This document shows, piece after piece, positions 1 through 8,024 of a stretch of DNA of 64,000 nucleotides. The stretch is from Rhodocyclaceae bacterium UBA1310 (GTDB lineage: Bacteria; Pseudomonadota; Gammaproteobacteria; Burkholderiales; Rhodocyclaceae). Position 1 is the stretch's first letter; the number at the start of each line of letters is the position of its first letter. The stretch spans positions 18,222 to 82,221 of the forward strand of contig DBTS01000034.1 of the NCBI GenBank assembly GCA_002307175.1. The letters are read 5' to 3'. The position numbers and the translations under genes were made by a program. The notes under the pieces were generated by a model, which worked only from the letters and a program-made list of their open reading frames with translations, was not told the origin of the DNA and made no database searches.

Positions 1-705
1 GCGCATGGCGGCACGCTGTTTCTCGACGAGATTGGCGAGTTGCCGCTGTCGCTGCAGGCGAAACTGTTGCGTGCCTTGCAGCAGGGCGAGGTACAGCGCG
101 TGGGGGCCGACGAGGTGATTCACGTTGATGTGCGCGTGGTGGCCGCCACCAACCGCAATCTTGCCCAGGAAGTGGAGGCCGGGCGCTTCCGTGCCGATCT
201 GTATCACCGCCTGCATGTGTTCCCGCTGCATGTGCCGGCGCTGCGTGAGCATCGCGAAGATATCCCGGAACTGGCCGGGCATTTTCTCGACAAGGCGCGC
301 AGCCAGCTGGGGGGCGAGCGTGTCGATCTGAGCCCCGAAGCGCTGGAGGCCCTGGTGGCGTATGACTGGCCGGGGAATGTGCGCGAGCTGGAACATCTGC
401 TTTTGCGTTCCAGCCTGTGTGTGCGGCGGCGGGGCAGCGGGCGTGGCCTGATCCGCCCGGCGGATCTGGGCTTGTCCGGGGGGGCTGTGGTGCAAGTGCC
501 CGCCCTGCTGGAGGAAGAGAGTGAGCCGAGTGGCCTGCGCGAGGCGATGGAGGCTTACCAGTGTTGCTTGATCGAGCGGGCACTGCTGCGGGCAGAGGGC
601 AACTGGAGCCAGGCTGCGCGTGCGCTGAAGACGGATCGTGCGAATCTGCAGCGCCTGGCACGGCGGCTGGGCGTGGGTCAAATCGACTCTGATGAGTCAA
701 ACTGA
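1..705 (+). CDS. norR: NorR-type sigma-54-dependent transcriptional activator (5' truncated by window edge)
   Basis: The window opens inside the AAA+ domain of a bacterial enhancer-binding protein. The first residues include the Walker B stretch GGTLFLDEIGELP, followed by LLRALQQGEVQRVG and the sensor motif VRVVAATNRNL. The protein ends with a Fis-type helix-turn-helix (about residues 195-225 of the visible part, GNWSQAARALKTDRANLQRL). In the NorR family an N-terminal GAF domain with non-haem iron senses nitric oxide; that part lies outside the window. The assignment to NorR rather than another enhancer-binding protein rests on overall similarity and on the GT-N7-AC sites and sigma-54 promoter between this gene and hcp. 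The reading frame is open from base 1; the start codon is not visible. Confidence 0.85.
   Translation, partial: AHGGTLFLDEIGELPLSLQAKLLRALQQGEVQRVGADEVIHVDVRVVAATNRNLAQEVEAGRFRADLYHRLHVFPLHVPALREHREDIPELAGHFLDKARSQLGGERVDLSPEALEALVAYDWPGNVRELEHLLLRSSLCVRRRGSGRGLIRPADLGLSGGAVVQVPALLEEESEPSGLREAMEAYQCCLIERALLRAEGNWSQAARALKTDRANLQRLARRLGVGQIDSDESN
677..687 (+). promoter_or_regulatory. NorR-type operator 1 (GT-N7-AC)
   Basis: The sequence GTCAAATCGAC fits the GT-N7-AC enhancer pattern known for NorR. It lies inside the 3' end of the norR coding sequence. It shares GTCAAA--GAC with two further copies downstream, so it is unlikely to be a chance match. Confidence 0.65.
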
Positions 706-706
706 C
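696..706 (+). promoter_or_regulatory. NorR-type operator 2 (GT-N7-AC)
   Basis: The sequence GTCAAACTGAC begins 19 bp after operator 1, about two helical turns away. It overlaps the norR stop codon and shares the GTCAAA--GAC core with the other two sites. Confidence 0.68.
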
Positions 707-720
707 CTGGGGATGTCTGT

Positions 721-731
721 GTCAAAATGAC
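721..731 (+). promoter_or_regulatory. NorR-type operator 3 (GT-N7-AC)
   Basis: The sequence GTCAAAATGAC is a near-perfect palindrome (GTCA-N3-TGAC) starting 25 bp after operator 2 and about 70 bp upstream of the -24/-12 promoter. Three such sites upstream of a sigma-54 promoter match the arrangement established for E. coli norVW. Confidence 0.7.
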
Positions 732-788
732 GCAAAACCAATGCCTTCGGGCAGACAAACCTTAGTACGATCAAGGACTTTCCCGCTC

Positions 789-804
789 CGGCACGCTTCT
801 CGCG
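789..804 (+). promoter_or_regulatory. sigma-54 (-24/-12) promoter of hcp
   Basis: GG at 790-791 and GC at 802-803 are separated by exactly 10 bp, in the context CGGCACG-N4-TCGC. This differs from the TGGCACG-N4-TTGC consensus at the first position and in the TT before GC. It lies about 40 bp before the hcp start codon, downstream of the three NorR-type sites. Confidence 0.72.
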
Positions 805-844
805 AAAGAGAAGGCTCCAACAATTTTTCCGGAGTCCTTCAACC

Positions 845-2506
845 ATGTTCTGTGTCCAATGTGAGCACACGATCCGCACCCCGAACAGCACCGGCTGCAG
901 CTTTGCCGCCGGCATGTGTGGCAAGACCGCCGAAGTCTCCGACCTGCAGGATGCGCTGGTGCGTCAGCTGCAGGCCGTTTCGCTGTACGCCGTAGCGGCA
1001 CGCAAGCTCGGCATCGTTGATCCCGAAGTTGACACCTATGTGCCGCAGGCGCTTTTCGCCACGCTGACCAACGTCAACTTCGATCCGGCCCGTATCGTCG
1101 AATTCACCACCAAGGCCCAAGCCCTGCGCGATACGCTCAAGGCCCGCTACCACGAAGGTTGTCAGTTGCGCGCCATGGCTCCCGAGGCGCTGGTGCCGGT
1201 TGCAAATCTGCAACTGCCGCCACAAGGCGCCGAGATTCTGCAGCGTGCTGGCGAATTTGCCCTCAACCGCGAATGTGCCCAGATTGGCGAAGACGTGCTG
1301 GGTTTGCGTCTGCTCTGCCTGTATGGCCTGAAGGGCGCTGCCGCCTACATGGAACACGCCCGCGTGCTGGGCCAGCGCGATGCCGAGGTGGCCGGCCGCT
1401 TCCACGAATTCATGGCTTTCCTGGCCACCGATCCGACTGATGTTGGCGCGCTGTTCCAGTGCTCAATGGATATCGGCCAGCTCAATTTCCGCATCATGGC
1501 CATGCTCGACAAGGGCGAAACCGATACTTTCGGCCATCCCGAACCCACCCGCGTCAACACCCAACCGGTGGCGGGCAAGGCGCTACTGGTGTCGGGCCAT
1601 GATCTGCATGATCTGGAACGCATCCTGCAGCAGACAGAAGGCCGTGGCATCAACGTCTACACCAATGGCGAAATGCTGCCTGCGCATGCCTACCCGGCAT
1701 TCAAGAAGTATCCGCATCTGGTCGGCAACTACGGCACCGCGTGGCAGAACCAGCAGCGCGAATTCCAAGCCTTCCCGGGCGCCATCGTGATGACTTCGAA
1801 CTGCATCATCAACCCCGATGTGGGCCAGTACAAGCATCGCATCTTCACGCGCAGTATTGTCGGCTGGCCCGGCGCCGTGCACATCGAGGGCGACGATTTC
1901 ACGCCAGCCATCGAGGCTGCATTGGCCGAGCCCGGCTTTGCCAGCGATGCCGCACCGGTCTACACCACCACCGGCTTTGCGCGCAATGCGCTGATGGCCG
2001 CTGCGCCCGCCGTGATCGAGCAGGTCAAGGCCGGTAACATCAAGCACTTCTTCCTCATCGGCGGCTGCGATGGCGACAAGAAGGAACGCAGCTACTACAC
2101 CGAGCTTGCCCAGAGCGTGCCGCAGGATTCCATCATCCTGACTCTCGCCTGTGGCAAGTTTCGCTTCAACACGCTGGAGTTCGGTGATATCAATGGCATC
2201 CCGCGTTTCCTCGATGTAGGCCAGTGCAACGATGCGTACTCCGCCATCCAGCTCGCCCTGGCGCTGGCCGAGGCGTTCCAGTGCGGTGTCAACGAGCTGC
2301 CGCTGTCGCTGGTACTGTCGTGGTTTGAGCAGAAAGCCATTGTCATTCTGCTGACCTTGCTCTCGCTGGGCGTCAAGGATATCCGTGTCGGGCCGACGGC
2401 ACCTGGCTTTCTTACACCGAACCTGATCGGCATTCTCAACGAGAAGTTCGGGCTGCGTCTGATCGGTAACGTGAAGGACGATCTGGCAGACATGCTTGCC
2501 GCCTGA
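845..2506 (+). CDS. hcp: Hybrid-cluster protein / hydroxylamine reductase Hcp
   Basis: This 553-residue protein matches class II Hcp (about 550 residues) over its full length. The N-terminal iron-sulfur ligands are C3, C6, C18 and C25, giving the CX2C-X11-C-X6-C spacing typical of enterobacterial-type Hcp. Hybrid-cluster ligand motifs are visible later: [32 protein letters not shown] and DVGQCND. Hcp is a cytoplasmic enzyme with nitric oxide reductase activity in the nitrosative stress response and can also reduce hydroxylamine. A ribosome-binding sequence (CCGGAG) precedes the ATG. Expression is probably NO-induced through NorR and sigma-54. The next gene encodes its NADH-dependent reductase partner. 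Confidence 0.95.
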   Translation: MFCVQCEHTIRTPNSTGCSFAAGMCGKTAEVSDLQDALVRQLQAVSLYAVAARKLGIVDPEVDTYVPQALFATLTNVNFDPARIVEFTTKAQALRDTLKARYHEGCQLRAMAPEALVPVANLQLPPQGAEILQRAGEFALNRECAQIGEDVLGLRLLCLYGLKGAAAYMEHARVLGQRDAEVAGRFHEFMAFLATDPTDVGALFQCSMDIGQLNFRIMAMLDKGETDTFGHPEPTRVNTQPVAGKALLVSGHDLHDLERILQQTEGRGINVYTNGEMLPAHAYPAFKKYPHLVGNYGTAWQNQQREFQAFPGAIVMTSNCIINPDVGQYKHRIFTRSIVGWPGAVHIEGDDFTPAIEAALAEPGFASDAAPVYTTTGFARNALMAAAPAVIEQVKAGNIKHFFLIGGCDGDKKERSYYTELAQSVPQDSIILTLACGKFRFNTLEFGDINGIPRFLDVGQCNDAYSAIQLALALAEAFQCGVNELPLSLVLSWFEQKAIVILLTLLSLGVKDIRVGPTAPGFLTPNLIGILNEKFGLRLIGNVKDDLADMLAA

Positions 2507-2525
2507 TTGAAATTTTTGTTGATGC

Positions 2526-2551
2526 GGCGTCCTGCGGGGCGCCGTTTTTTT
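2526..2551 (+). terminator. Intrinsic terminator between hcp and hcr
   Basis: A 7-bp stem (GGCGTCC at 2526-2532 pairing with GGGCGCC at 2537-2543, one G-U pair) with a 4-base loop is followed by a seven-T run (2545-2551). It ends 12 bp before the hcr ATG, so it should lower hcr expression relative to hcp. Confidence 0.75.
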
Positions 2552-2562
2552 GAGTGCTGATC

Positions 2563-3624
2563 ATGACAACACCGACAACTGCCTGGCGTGGCCAGGCGAG
2601 CCTGAAATGCCTCGCGCGCAGCGAGGAAACCGTAGACTGCGCGAGTTTCATTTTCGCGGCACCGGAAGCTTGCAGCGTGGATTTTCTGCCCGGCCAGTTC
2701 GTCTGCCTGGGCGCTTCAATCGGGGGGCAACTGAAGATGCGCGCCTACTCCATCGCCAGCGATGTGGCAGATCGCCAGCACTTTCGCGTCGCCGTGCGGC
2801 GTGTGCCCGGCGGACTGATCTCGAACTGGCTGCTAGATCACGTGCAGCCCGGCGTATGCGTGGAAGCGCTGGCGCCAGCTGGCGAGTTTCATCTGGACCC
2901 GGCCCGCCATCTGGCTGCCGATGCACCGAGGCACATCGCACTTTTTTCAGCAGGCTGTGGCATTACTCCGATGATGTCCATGACGTTCTGGTTGCTGGAT
3001 AAAGTTCCCGGTGCGCATATTCATTTTTTCCACAGCGCACGCGATGAAGCCAGCCTGATTTTCGCCGGCGAAACTTCGCGTCTGGCGCGTGAGCATGCCA
3101 ACTTCCACCTCTACAGATTCCTCAGTCGCCCCCAGCGCCCGCAGGAGTGCTTCAGCAGGCGTGTCGATAGCGGGGCTGTGTGCCGCCTGCTGCCGGCAGG
3201 GGAGGCTGTTGAGGCCTATCTGTGCGGGCCGCAAGCCTATATGGATCAGCTTGGTGAAGCGCTGCGTGCCCACGGCATCCCGGCATCTTCCATTCACAGC
3301 GAGAGCTTTTTCACCCCGGAGGTGGGGGAGGGACAGGGCGCTGGCTGTGCGGAGGCGTCGACGCACGCCATCAATCTTCCTGATTTTGGCAGAGAACTGC
3401 AGATTACTGGCGAAGAATTATTGCTGGATGCCCTGGAGCGTGAAGGTCTTCCGATTATCGGGGCCTGCCGCAGCGGAGTTTGCGGTTCATGCCGCTGCAA
3501 AGTGCTGGATGGGCAAGCCCAGAGCAGCACCAGTGGCCCCCTGAGCCCCGCAGACATTGAAGCCGGCTATGTGCTGGCGTGCTCCACGCTCGCGCAAGGC
3601 GATCTGAAGCTCTCCCTCGGCTGA
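2563..3624 (+). CDS. hcr: NADH oxidoreductase Hcr (HCP reductase)
   Basis: This flavo-iron-sulfur protein of 353 residues has an N-terminal ferredoxin-reductase-type FAD domain with the FAD-binding motif RAYSIAS, an NAD-binding domain (FSAGCGITPMMSM, YLCGPQAYM) and a C-terminal plant-type 2Fe-2S domain with CRSGVCGSC plus a later Cys (VLACST). In E. coli Hcr passes electrons from NADH to Hcp. I chose the ATG at 2563; an in-frame GTG at 2554 is possible but sits directly against the terminator T-run. Neither start has a strong ribosome-binding site. It follows hcp in the same direction. Confidence 0.92.
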   Translation: MTTPTTAWRGQASLKCLARSEETVDCASFIFAAPEACSVDFLPGQFVCLGASIGGQLKMRAYSIASDVADRQHFRVAVRRVPGGLISNWLLDHVQPGVCVEALAPAGEFHLDPARHLAADAPRHIALFSAGCGITPMMSMTFWLLDKVPGAHIHFFHSARDEASLIFAGETSRLAREHANFHLYRFLSRPQRPQECFSRRVDSGAVCRLLPAGEAVEAYLCGPQAYMDQLGEALRAHGIPASSIHSESFFTPEVGEGQGAGCAEASTHAINLPDFGRELQITGEELLLDALEREGLPIIGACRSGVCGSCRCKVLDGQAQSSTSGPLSPADIEAGYVLACSTLAQGDLKLSLG

Positions 3625-3840
3625 ACAGAGTCATGAGGGATTTCAGTGTACTGCCATGTTGTGAACGGCATATGACAGTTTATCGAATATGGTATGTTGT
3701 TTGCGTTAACGAAAAGTTTCAATAATATTATTTATTGATGCTTTAAGCATTTATGTGAAATGAGATGAATTTTTAATTCTGCTGAAACATGGGGATTGCA
3801 GACTCCCTGGCATTGGTCGTTTCGTAGCAATGCCTTCCCC

Positions 3841-4260
3841 ATGATTCAGTTTGAAGAAACCAGAAAACGTCATTCCCGCATTGAAATCATCCCGATGATA
3901 GACGTGATGATGTTTCTGCTCGTGTTCTTTGTACTCATCAGCATCAACGTCATCCCGGCGGCCGGTCTGGCGACGGTACTGCCAAGCGCCAGTCATGCAG
4001 ACCATCTGAATCCGGACAAGCCGGTCATCGTTACCTTCACGCGGCAGGATCATCTGCAGGTCAATGGCGAGGATTGCCTTCTTGCTGATCTGGTGGAAAA
4101 AGTGCGCCATGCGGCGCAAGGCAGGGGCGACCCGCAGGTGACCCTGCGCAGCGATGCCGAGGCATCCATGCAGCAGCTTGTCGATATCATGGATATCCTG
4201 CGCCAGGGGCAGATACAGCATGTATCGATCGCCACCCGAGCCCGTGCGGCGAGGTCCTGA
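3841..4260 (+). CDS. exbD: ExbD/TolR-family biopolymer transport protein
   Basis: The 139-residue protein has the ExbD layout: a short cytoplasmic N-terminus, one transmembrane helix (about residues 17-36) with the conserved proton-path aspartate in PMIDVMMFLL, and a periplasmic domain. With ExbB it converts the inner-membrane proton gradient into energy for TonB. I chose the ATG at 3841 because it gives the family-length N-terminus; a TTG at 3796 would add 15 residues. The tonB gene begins five bases after the stop, so the two are almost certainly co-transcribed. exbD being first, with exbB at the far end after the receptor, is an unusual order. Confidence 0.88.
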   Translation: MIQFEETRKRHSRIEIIPMIDVMMFLLVFFVLISINVIPAAGLATVLPSASHADHLNPDKPVIVTFTRQDHLQVNGEDCLLADLVEKVRHAAQGRGDPQVTLRSDAEASMQQLVDIMDILRQGQIQHVSIATRARAARS

Positions 4261-4265
4261 CGGCA

Positions 4266-4988
4266 ATGAATCCGGATCTGTTGTACGACTACCGGCGGCA
4301 GGTGTCCGTCGCCCTGACTGCCTGCCTGCTTGCCAGTGCGATTGTTCTGCCCATGCAAAGCCTGATGCGCAAGCACCGGGATTCCGAGCCGCCCAAGCAG
4401 CCTCCGTTGACTGTCGAATTGGTGGCGCCCGAACCTCCCAAACCGGTACCGCAGACAGTGGCAGAGGCCAGACCCCAGCCACAGGAAAAACCGCCGCCCA
4501 GCCCGAGGCAGCCGCCGCCCGTGGCCCAGCCTGTGCGCCAGGAGGCCGTGGTGCCTGCCGAGACCGCACCGGCTCCGGTCCAGGCTGAAACCAGGCCTGC
4601 AGTGGCAGCACCTGCCGCAAAGCCGGTTGAATCCCCCGCGCATGAAGTGCCGCAGGCACCCCCCCCTGTGGTGGCGAATCTGCAGGCTGATCAGCGCTAT
4701 GAGGCCGTGCTGAGAAATTACATCGAGTCACGTAAGAGCTACCCCACGGGTCGCCAGGTGGCTCTGGAAAAACCGGAGGGCACTGCCCACATGTGCCTGC
4801 GCCTCAATCGCAAAGGCAGCCTCATCGAGGCAAGCATGCAGGGCAGCTCCGGTTCTGGCCTGCTGGATCAGGCAGCCAGGCGTTTGCTGGCGGGGCTCAG
4901 CTACCCGCCTTTTGAAGAGATGGCTTTCCGGGGGCAGGACGAACACGAATTCTGTGTTCACCTGAAGTACGAAGCACCACAAGGCTAA
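4266..4988 (+). CDS. tonB: TonB-family energy transducer
   Basis: The 240-residue protein has a transmembrane helix near residues 12-32, a long periplasmic linker rich in proline, glutamate and alanine (about residues 38-145, with EPPKPVPQ-type repeats) and a TonB-like C-terminal domain containing YEAVLRNYIESRKSYPTGRQ. It is expected to span the periplasm and contact the TonB box of the receptor encoded next. The domain has two cysteines in its second half (MCLRLN and EFCVHL). It is probably dedicated to the downstream receptor. Confidence 0.87.
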   Translation: MNPDLLYDYRRQVSVALTACLLASAIVLPMQSLMRKHRDSEPPKQPPLTVELVAPEPPKPVPQTVAEARPQPQEKPPPSPRQPPPVAQPVRQEAVVPAETAPAPVQAETRPAVAAPAAKPVESPAHEVPQAPPPVVANLQADQRYEAVLRNYIESRKSYPTGRQVALEKPEGTAHMCLRLNRKGSLIEASMQGSSGSGLLDQAARRLLAGLSYPPFEEMAFRGQDEHEFCVHLKYEAPQG

Positions 4989-5017
4989 ACCGATCAATCA
5001 GTGAGGATAGGGACATC

Positions 5018-7375
5018 ATGTCAAAAACACCCATGCGCAGGCATCGCGCAAAAAGCATGACTCGCAGCATCATCGCCATGCATATCATGATGATGCCATT
5101 TGCACCGGTATTTGCCGATGAAGCTGGCACAGGCAGCTCCGAACTTGGAACGGTGAAGATCACCGGTGAAGCAGACAAGATCGGCAACGGCCAGATGGTG
5201 CGCGAAGATGCCGCCAAGGCCCGCTCGAACGTGACGCGCGCCGAACTCTCCAAGGAACGCCCCACCTCCAACCCCTTTCAGAGCATGAGTCTGCTGCCGG
5301 GCGTGAATACCTACAGCTATGACGCCAGTGGTCTGTTTGGTGGCGGTATGACGATTCGCGGCTTCAACTCCGACCAGATCGGATTTACCGTCAATGGTGC
5401 GCCAGTCAATGATTCCGGAAGTTTCTCAGTGTATCCGCAGGAATTTGTCGATCTTGAGAATCTCTGCCAGGAATTCGTAACCCAGGGCTCCACCGATACC
5501 GATGCCCCCCACGTGGGTGCCACCGGTGGTAACGTCGGGCTGGTCACCTGTGATCCAGAGAACGTGCGGCGCTATCGCTTTTCGCAGACTGCCGGCTCGG
5601 ATTCTTTATACAAGACCTTTGTGCGCGCAGATTCAGGCCGCTTTGCCGGGGATCGCGCCAAGATGTTCATTTCGGCCTCGCATGCCGAAGCCGACAAGTG
5701 GAAGGGTGAAGGTAGCGCCAAGCGTGATCACGTTGATCTTGGTGGCCGTTACGATATCGACGCTTCGAACCATCTCTCGACATCCCTGCTGTACAACCGT
5801 GCGCAGACCAACAATATCGGCAATCTGAGCCTCAGCGCCTTGCAGCAGTACGGCTACAACTACGACTATGCCGACACTTTCGTCGGGCACAAGACCCCGG
5901 TCTCCGGCACGGCACAGAGCGATGTTTCGCAAAGCCCGGTCTATTACAAGCTGTCTTCGAATCCGTTCGAAAATGTCATCTGGACGGCCGATGGCGTGTT
6001 CAAGATCAGCGATGCTGCCCAGCTCAAGGTGTCTCCGTACTATTGGTATGGCTACGGTACGGGGGGTAACCAGCAGACCCTGCTGTCAGAAAGCACCCTG
6101 AAGACCGATCTGAATGGCGATGGCGACACGCTAGACAAAGTGATCTACGCCAGCAGCAGTGTGACTGAAACCAATCGTCCGGGAATCAATACCTCGCTTA
6201 CTTACACGCTGGCCAATCACACCATCACCACCGGCCTGTGGTTTGAACGCGCCGAGCACAAGCAGACCCAGCCTGCCGTGCAGGTGGACCCCAATGGTAA
6301 CAGCAGCAGTCTGTGGCTCACCGATGGCTGGCTCGTGAAGGCCAATGGCAGCACCTACGAAGGCCGCAACTGGGACACCATCAGCACCGCATGGCAGGCC
6401 TTCCTGCAGGATAGCGTCTCGCTTGCCGACGACAAGCTCAACATCACCGGTGGTGTACGCACCCCACACGTGAAGCGTGATTTCACCAATACCGCCAACG
6501 ACGGCACCTATACGACTTCCGGCACGACCTATCGTTATATCGCCAACTTCGAAAGCGTTTTGCCGCAGATCGGCTTGCGTTACAACTTCACACCGAAGCA
6601 GCAGGTGTTCTTCAATACCGCCAAGAACTTCAAGGCACCGCCCAATTACGCATTCGCCCCGTCCAACAACAACATTGCAATGATCAATGGGGATGCCGTG
6701 CTGATTGGTAACGTCAAGGCTGAAACATCGATCAATACCGACCTGGGCTATCGCTTCCAGGGTGATTTTCTGACCTTCTCGGGCTCGCTGTTTTTGGTGA
6801 ATTTCAAGAACAGAATGACGACGGCGTATGATCCGGCAGTGCAGAAGAATGTGTATACCAACGCCGGTACGGTGCGCAACCGCGGTATTGAACTGGAAGC
6901 TGGCACTGCACCGGTGCATGGCTGGAGCGCTTACTCTTCACTGACCTATAACGACAGCGAAACCAAGACCGATCTGGCCACTAGCTCCGGTACGCTGGAA
7001 ACCTCGGGCAAGACTTTCGTGCTGACGCCCAAGTGGATGTCCGGCCTGTCGGTGCAGTATGCCACCGATACGTACTACGTACGTACGCGCGCCAAGTATA
7101 CCGGCACGCAGTACGCCACGCTGATGAACGACGAAAAGGTACCGGTCTACTGGCTCTTCGATCTGGATGCCGGCTACATGTTCCAGGATGTGGGCTACAT
7201 GAAGAAGCCGACACTGCGCTTCAATGTCAGCAACCTCTTCAACAAGCAGTACCGCAATCCGTCGGGTAGCCAGAACAATGCCCAGGCATACGGCTCCATC
7301 GCTTCTTCGGGCACGGTGTACTACTACCTCGGCGCACCGCGTAGCTTTTCAGTGACGTTCTCTGCCGATTTCTGA
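5018..7375 (+). CDS. TonB-dependent outer-membrane receptor
   Basis: The 785-residue protein has an N-terminal signal sequence (cleavage likely after PVFA, about residue 34), a short TonB-box-like stretch (GTVKITG), a plug domain with GGMTIRGFNSDQIGFTVNG, and a long beta-barrel ending in phenylalanine (SVTFSADF), as expected for Bam-assembled porins. The plug has a cysteine pair (ENLCQEF, GLVTCDPEN). Such receptors import scarce ligands such as siderophores, cobalamin, glycans or nucleosides; the substrate cannot be read from sequence. Its own exbD, tonB and exbB flank it and a 5'-nucleotidase follows, hinting at a phosphorylated or nucleotide-like ligand. A GAGGATAGGG ribosome-binding region precedes the ATG. 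Confidence 0.93.
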   Translation: MSKTPMRRHRAKSMTRSIIAMHIMMMPFAPVFADEAGTGSSELGTVKITGEADKIGNGQMVREDAAKARSNVTRAELSKERPTSNPFQSMSLLPGVNTYSYDASGLFGGGMTIRGFNSDQIGFTVNGAPVNDSGSFSVYPQEFVDLENLCQEFVTQGSTDTDAPHVGATGGNVGLVTCDPENVRRYRFSQTAGSDSLYKTFVRADSGRFAGDRAKMFISASHAEADKWKGEGSAKRDHVDLGGRYDIDASNHLSTSLLYNRAQTNNIGNLSLSALQQYGYNYDYADTFVGHKTPVSGTAQSDVSQSPVYYKLSSNPFENVIWTADGVFKISDAAQLKVSPYYWYGYGTGGNQQTLLSESTLKTDLNGDGDTLDKVIYASSSVTETNRPGINTSLTYTLANHTITTGLWFERAEHKQTQPAVQVDPNGNSSSLWLTDGWLVKANGSTYEGRNWDTISTAWQAFLQDSVSLADDKLNITGGVRTPHVKRDFTNTANDGTYTTSGTTYRYIANFESVLPQIGLRYNFTPKQQVFFNTAKNFKAPPNYAFAPSNNNIAMINGDAVLIGNVKAETSINTDLGYRFQGDFLTFSGSLFLVNFKNRMTTAYDPAVQKNVYTNAGTVRNRGIELEAGTAPVHGWSAYSSLTYNDSETKTDLATSSGTLETSGKTFVLTPKWMSGLSVQYATDTYYVRTRAKYTGTQYATLMNDEKVPVYWLFDLDAGYMFQDVGYMKKPTLRFNVSNLFNKQYRNPSGSQNNAQAYGSIASSGTVYYYLGAPRSFSVTFSADF

Positions 7376-7391
7376 TTCTGCCAACCTCTTC

Positions 7392-7415
7392 CGTACCTGC
7401 CGCAAGGCAGGTACG
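7392..7415. promoter_or_regulatory. Perfect stem-loop with GCAA tetraloop between receptor gene and exbB
   Basis: A 10-bp perfect stem (CGTACCTGCC pairing with GGCAGGTACG) is closed by a GCAA loop of the GNRA type. There is no T-run, so it is not an ordinary terminator. It ends 8 bp before the exbB start codon and may stabilise or process the mRNA or modulate exbB translation. Confidence 0.55.
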
Positions 7416-7422
7416 CCGGAAA

Positions 7423-8016
7423 ATGAACTATCAACTTCTCCATCAAATTTCGTTTTTCCTTCTGTACGGCTGCCTGGTGCTTGGTTTTGGCATCGCCGTC
7501 GAACGCATCATTTTCTATTTCTATACGCTCCGGCATGCGCGGCGTATCGAGGTGCTTACCGCGAATGGATCACGCTCCCTGGCCGAGCTGAGCCAGCAGG
7601 TGGGCGAGCAGGATAACGTACCCGCCGCTGCCGTGCGTGCCCTCGCGCTGGAGCGCAGCAAGACTGAGAACGCCGGGCAGATGGAAAATCTTTCCCAGGC
7701 GGTGTATCTGGATATGCGCACGCGCCTGAGCCGCCATTTGTGGGTGCTCGATACGATTGTCACTGCAGCGCCACTACTTGGCCTGCTCGGCACAATTCTT
7801 GGTATTATCGAAACCTTCACGACGTTGGCATCATCCGGAATTTCCGATCCCAAAGGCGTTTCCGCCGGGATTGGCACTGCTTTGTTTGCCACCGCCCTGG
7901 GAATCTCCACGGCGCTGATCGTGCTGGTGTTCCTGAATCACTTCAATGACCGGGTGGACCGTATTTCCGATCATCTGAAGATTCTGATTCTGCGTTGTTC
8001 CACTTTTGATGTCTGA
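7423..8016 (+). CDS. exbB: ExbB/TolQ/MotA-family proton channel protein
   Basis: The 197-residue protein has three predicted membrane segments: about residues 10-30, 108-130 (PLLGLLGTILGIIETF) and 145-170 (IGTALFATALGISTALIVLV). These match the ExbB/TolQ pore helices. It should form the inner-membrane motor with the ExbD encoded 3.6 kb upstream. It lies 47 bp after the receptor stop codon, behind a perfect stem-loop, and ends 8 bp before the 5'-nucleotidase gene. It is slightly shorter than E. coli ExbB (244 residues), within the range seen for dedicated TonB systems. Confidence 0.88.
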   Translation: MNYQLLHQISFFLLYGCLVLGFGIAVERIIFYFYTLRHARRIEVLTANGSRSLAELSQQVGEQDNVPAAAVRALALERSKTENAGQMENLSQAVYLDMRTRLSRHLWVLDTIVTAAPLLGLLGTILGIIETFTTLASSGISDPKGVSAGIGTALFATALGISTALIVLVFLNHFNDRVDRISDHLKILILRCSTFDV

Positions 8017-8024
8017 GTGATTCC

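Noticed and set aside
839..1405. Long minus-strand frame inside hcp
   Set aside because: It is antisense to a fully conserved Hcp coding sequence and reflects GC-rich codon bias.
3625..3840. Possible Pho box upstream of exbD (ATGACAG near 3672)
   Set aside because: Only one half-site is present; the second 7-mer at the proper spacing is missing.
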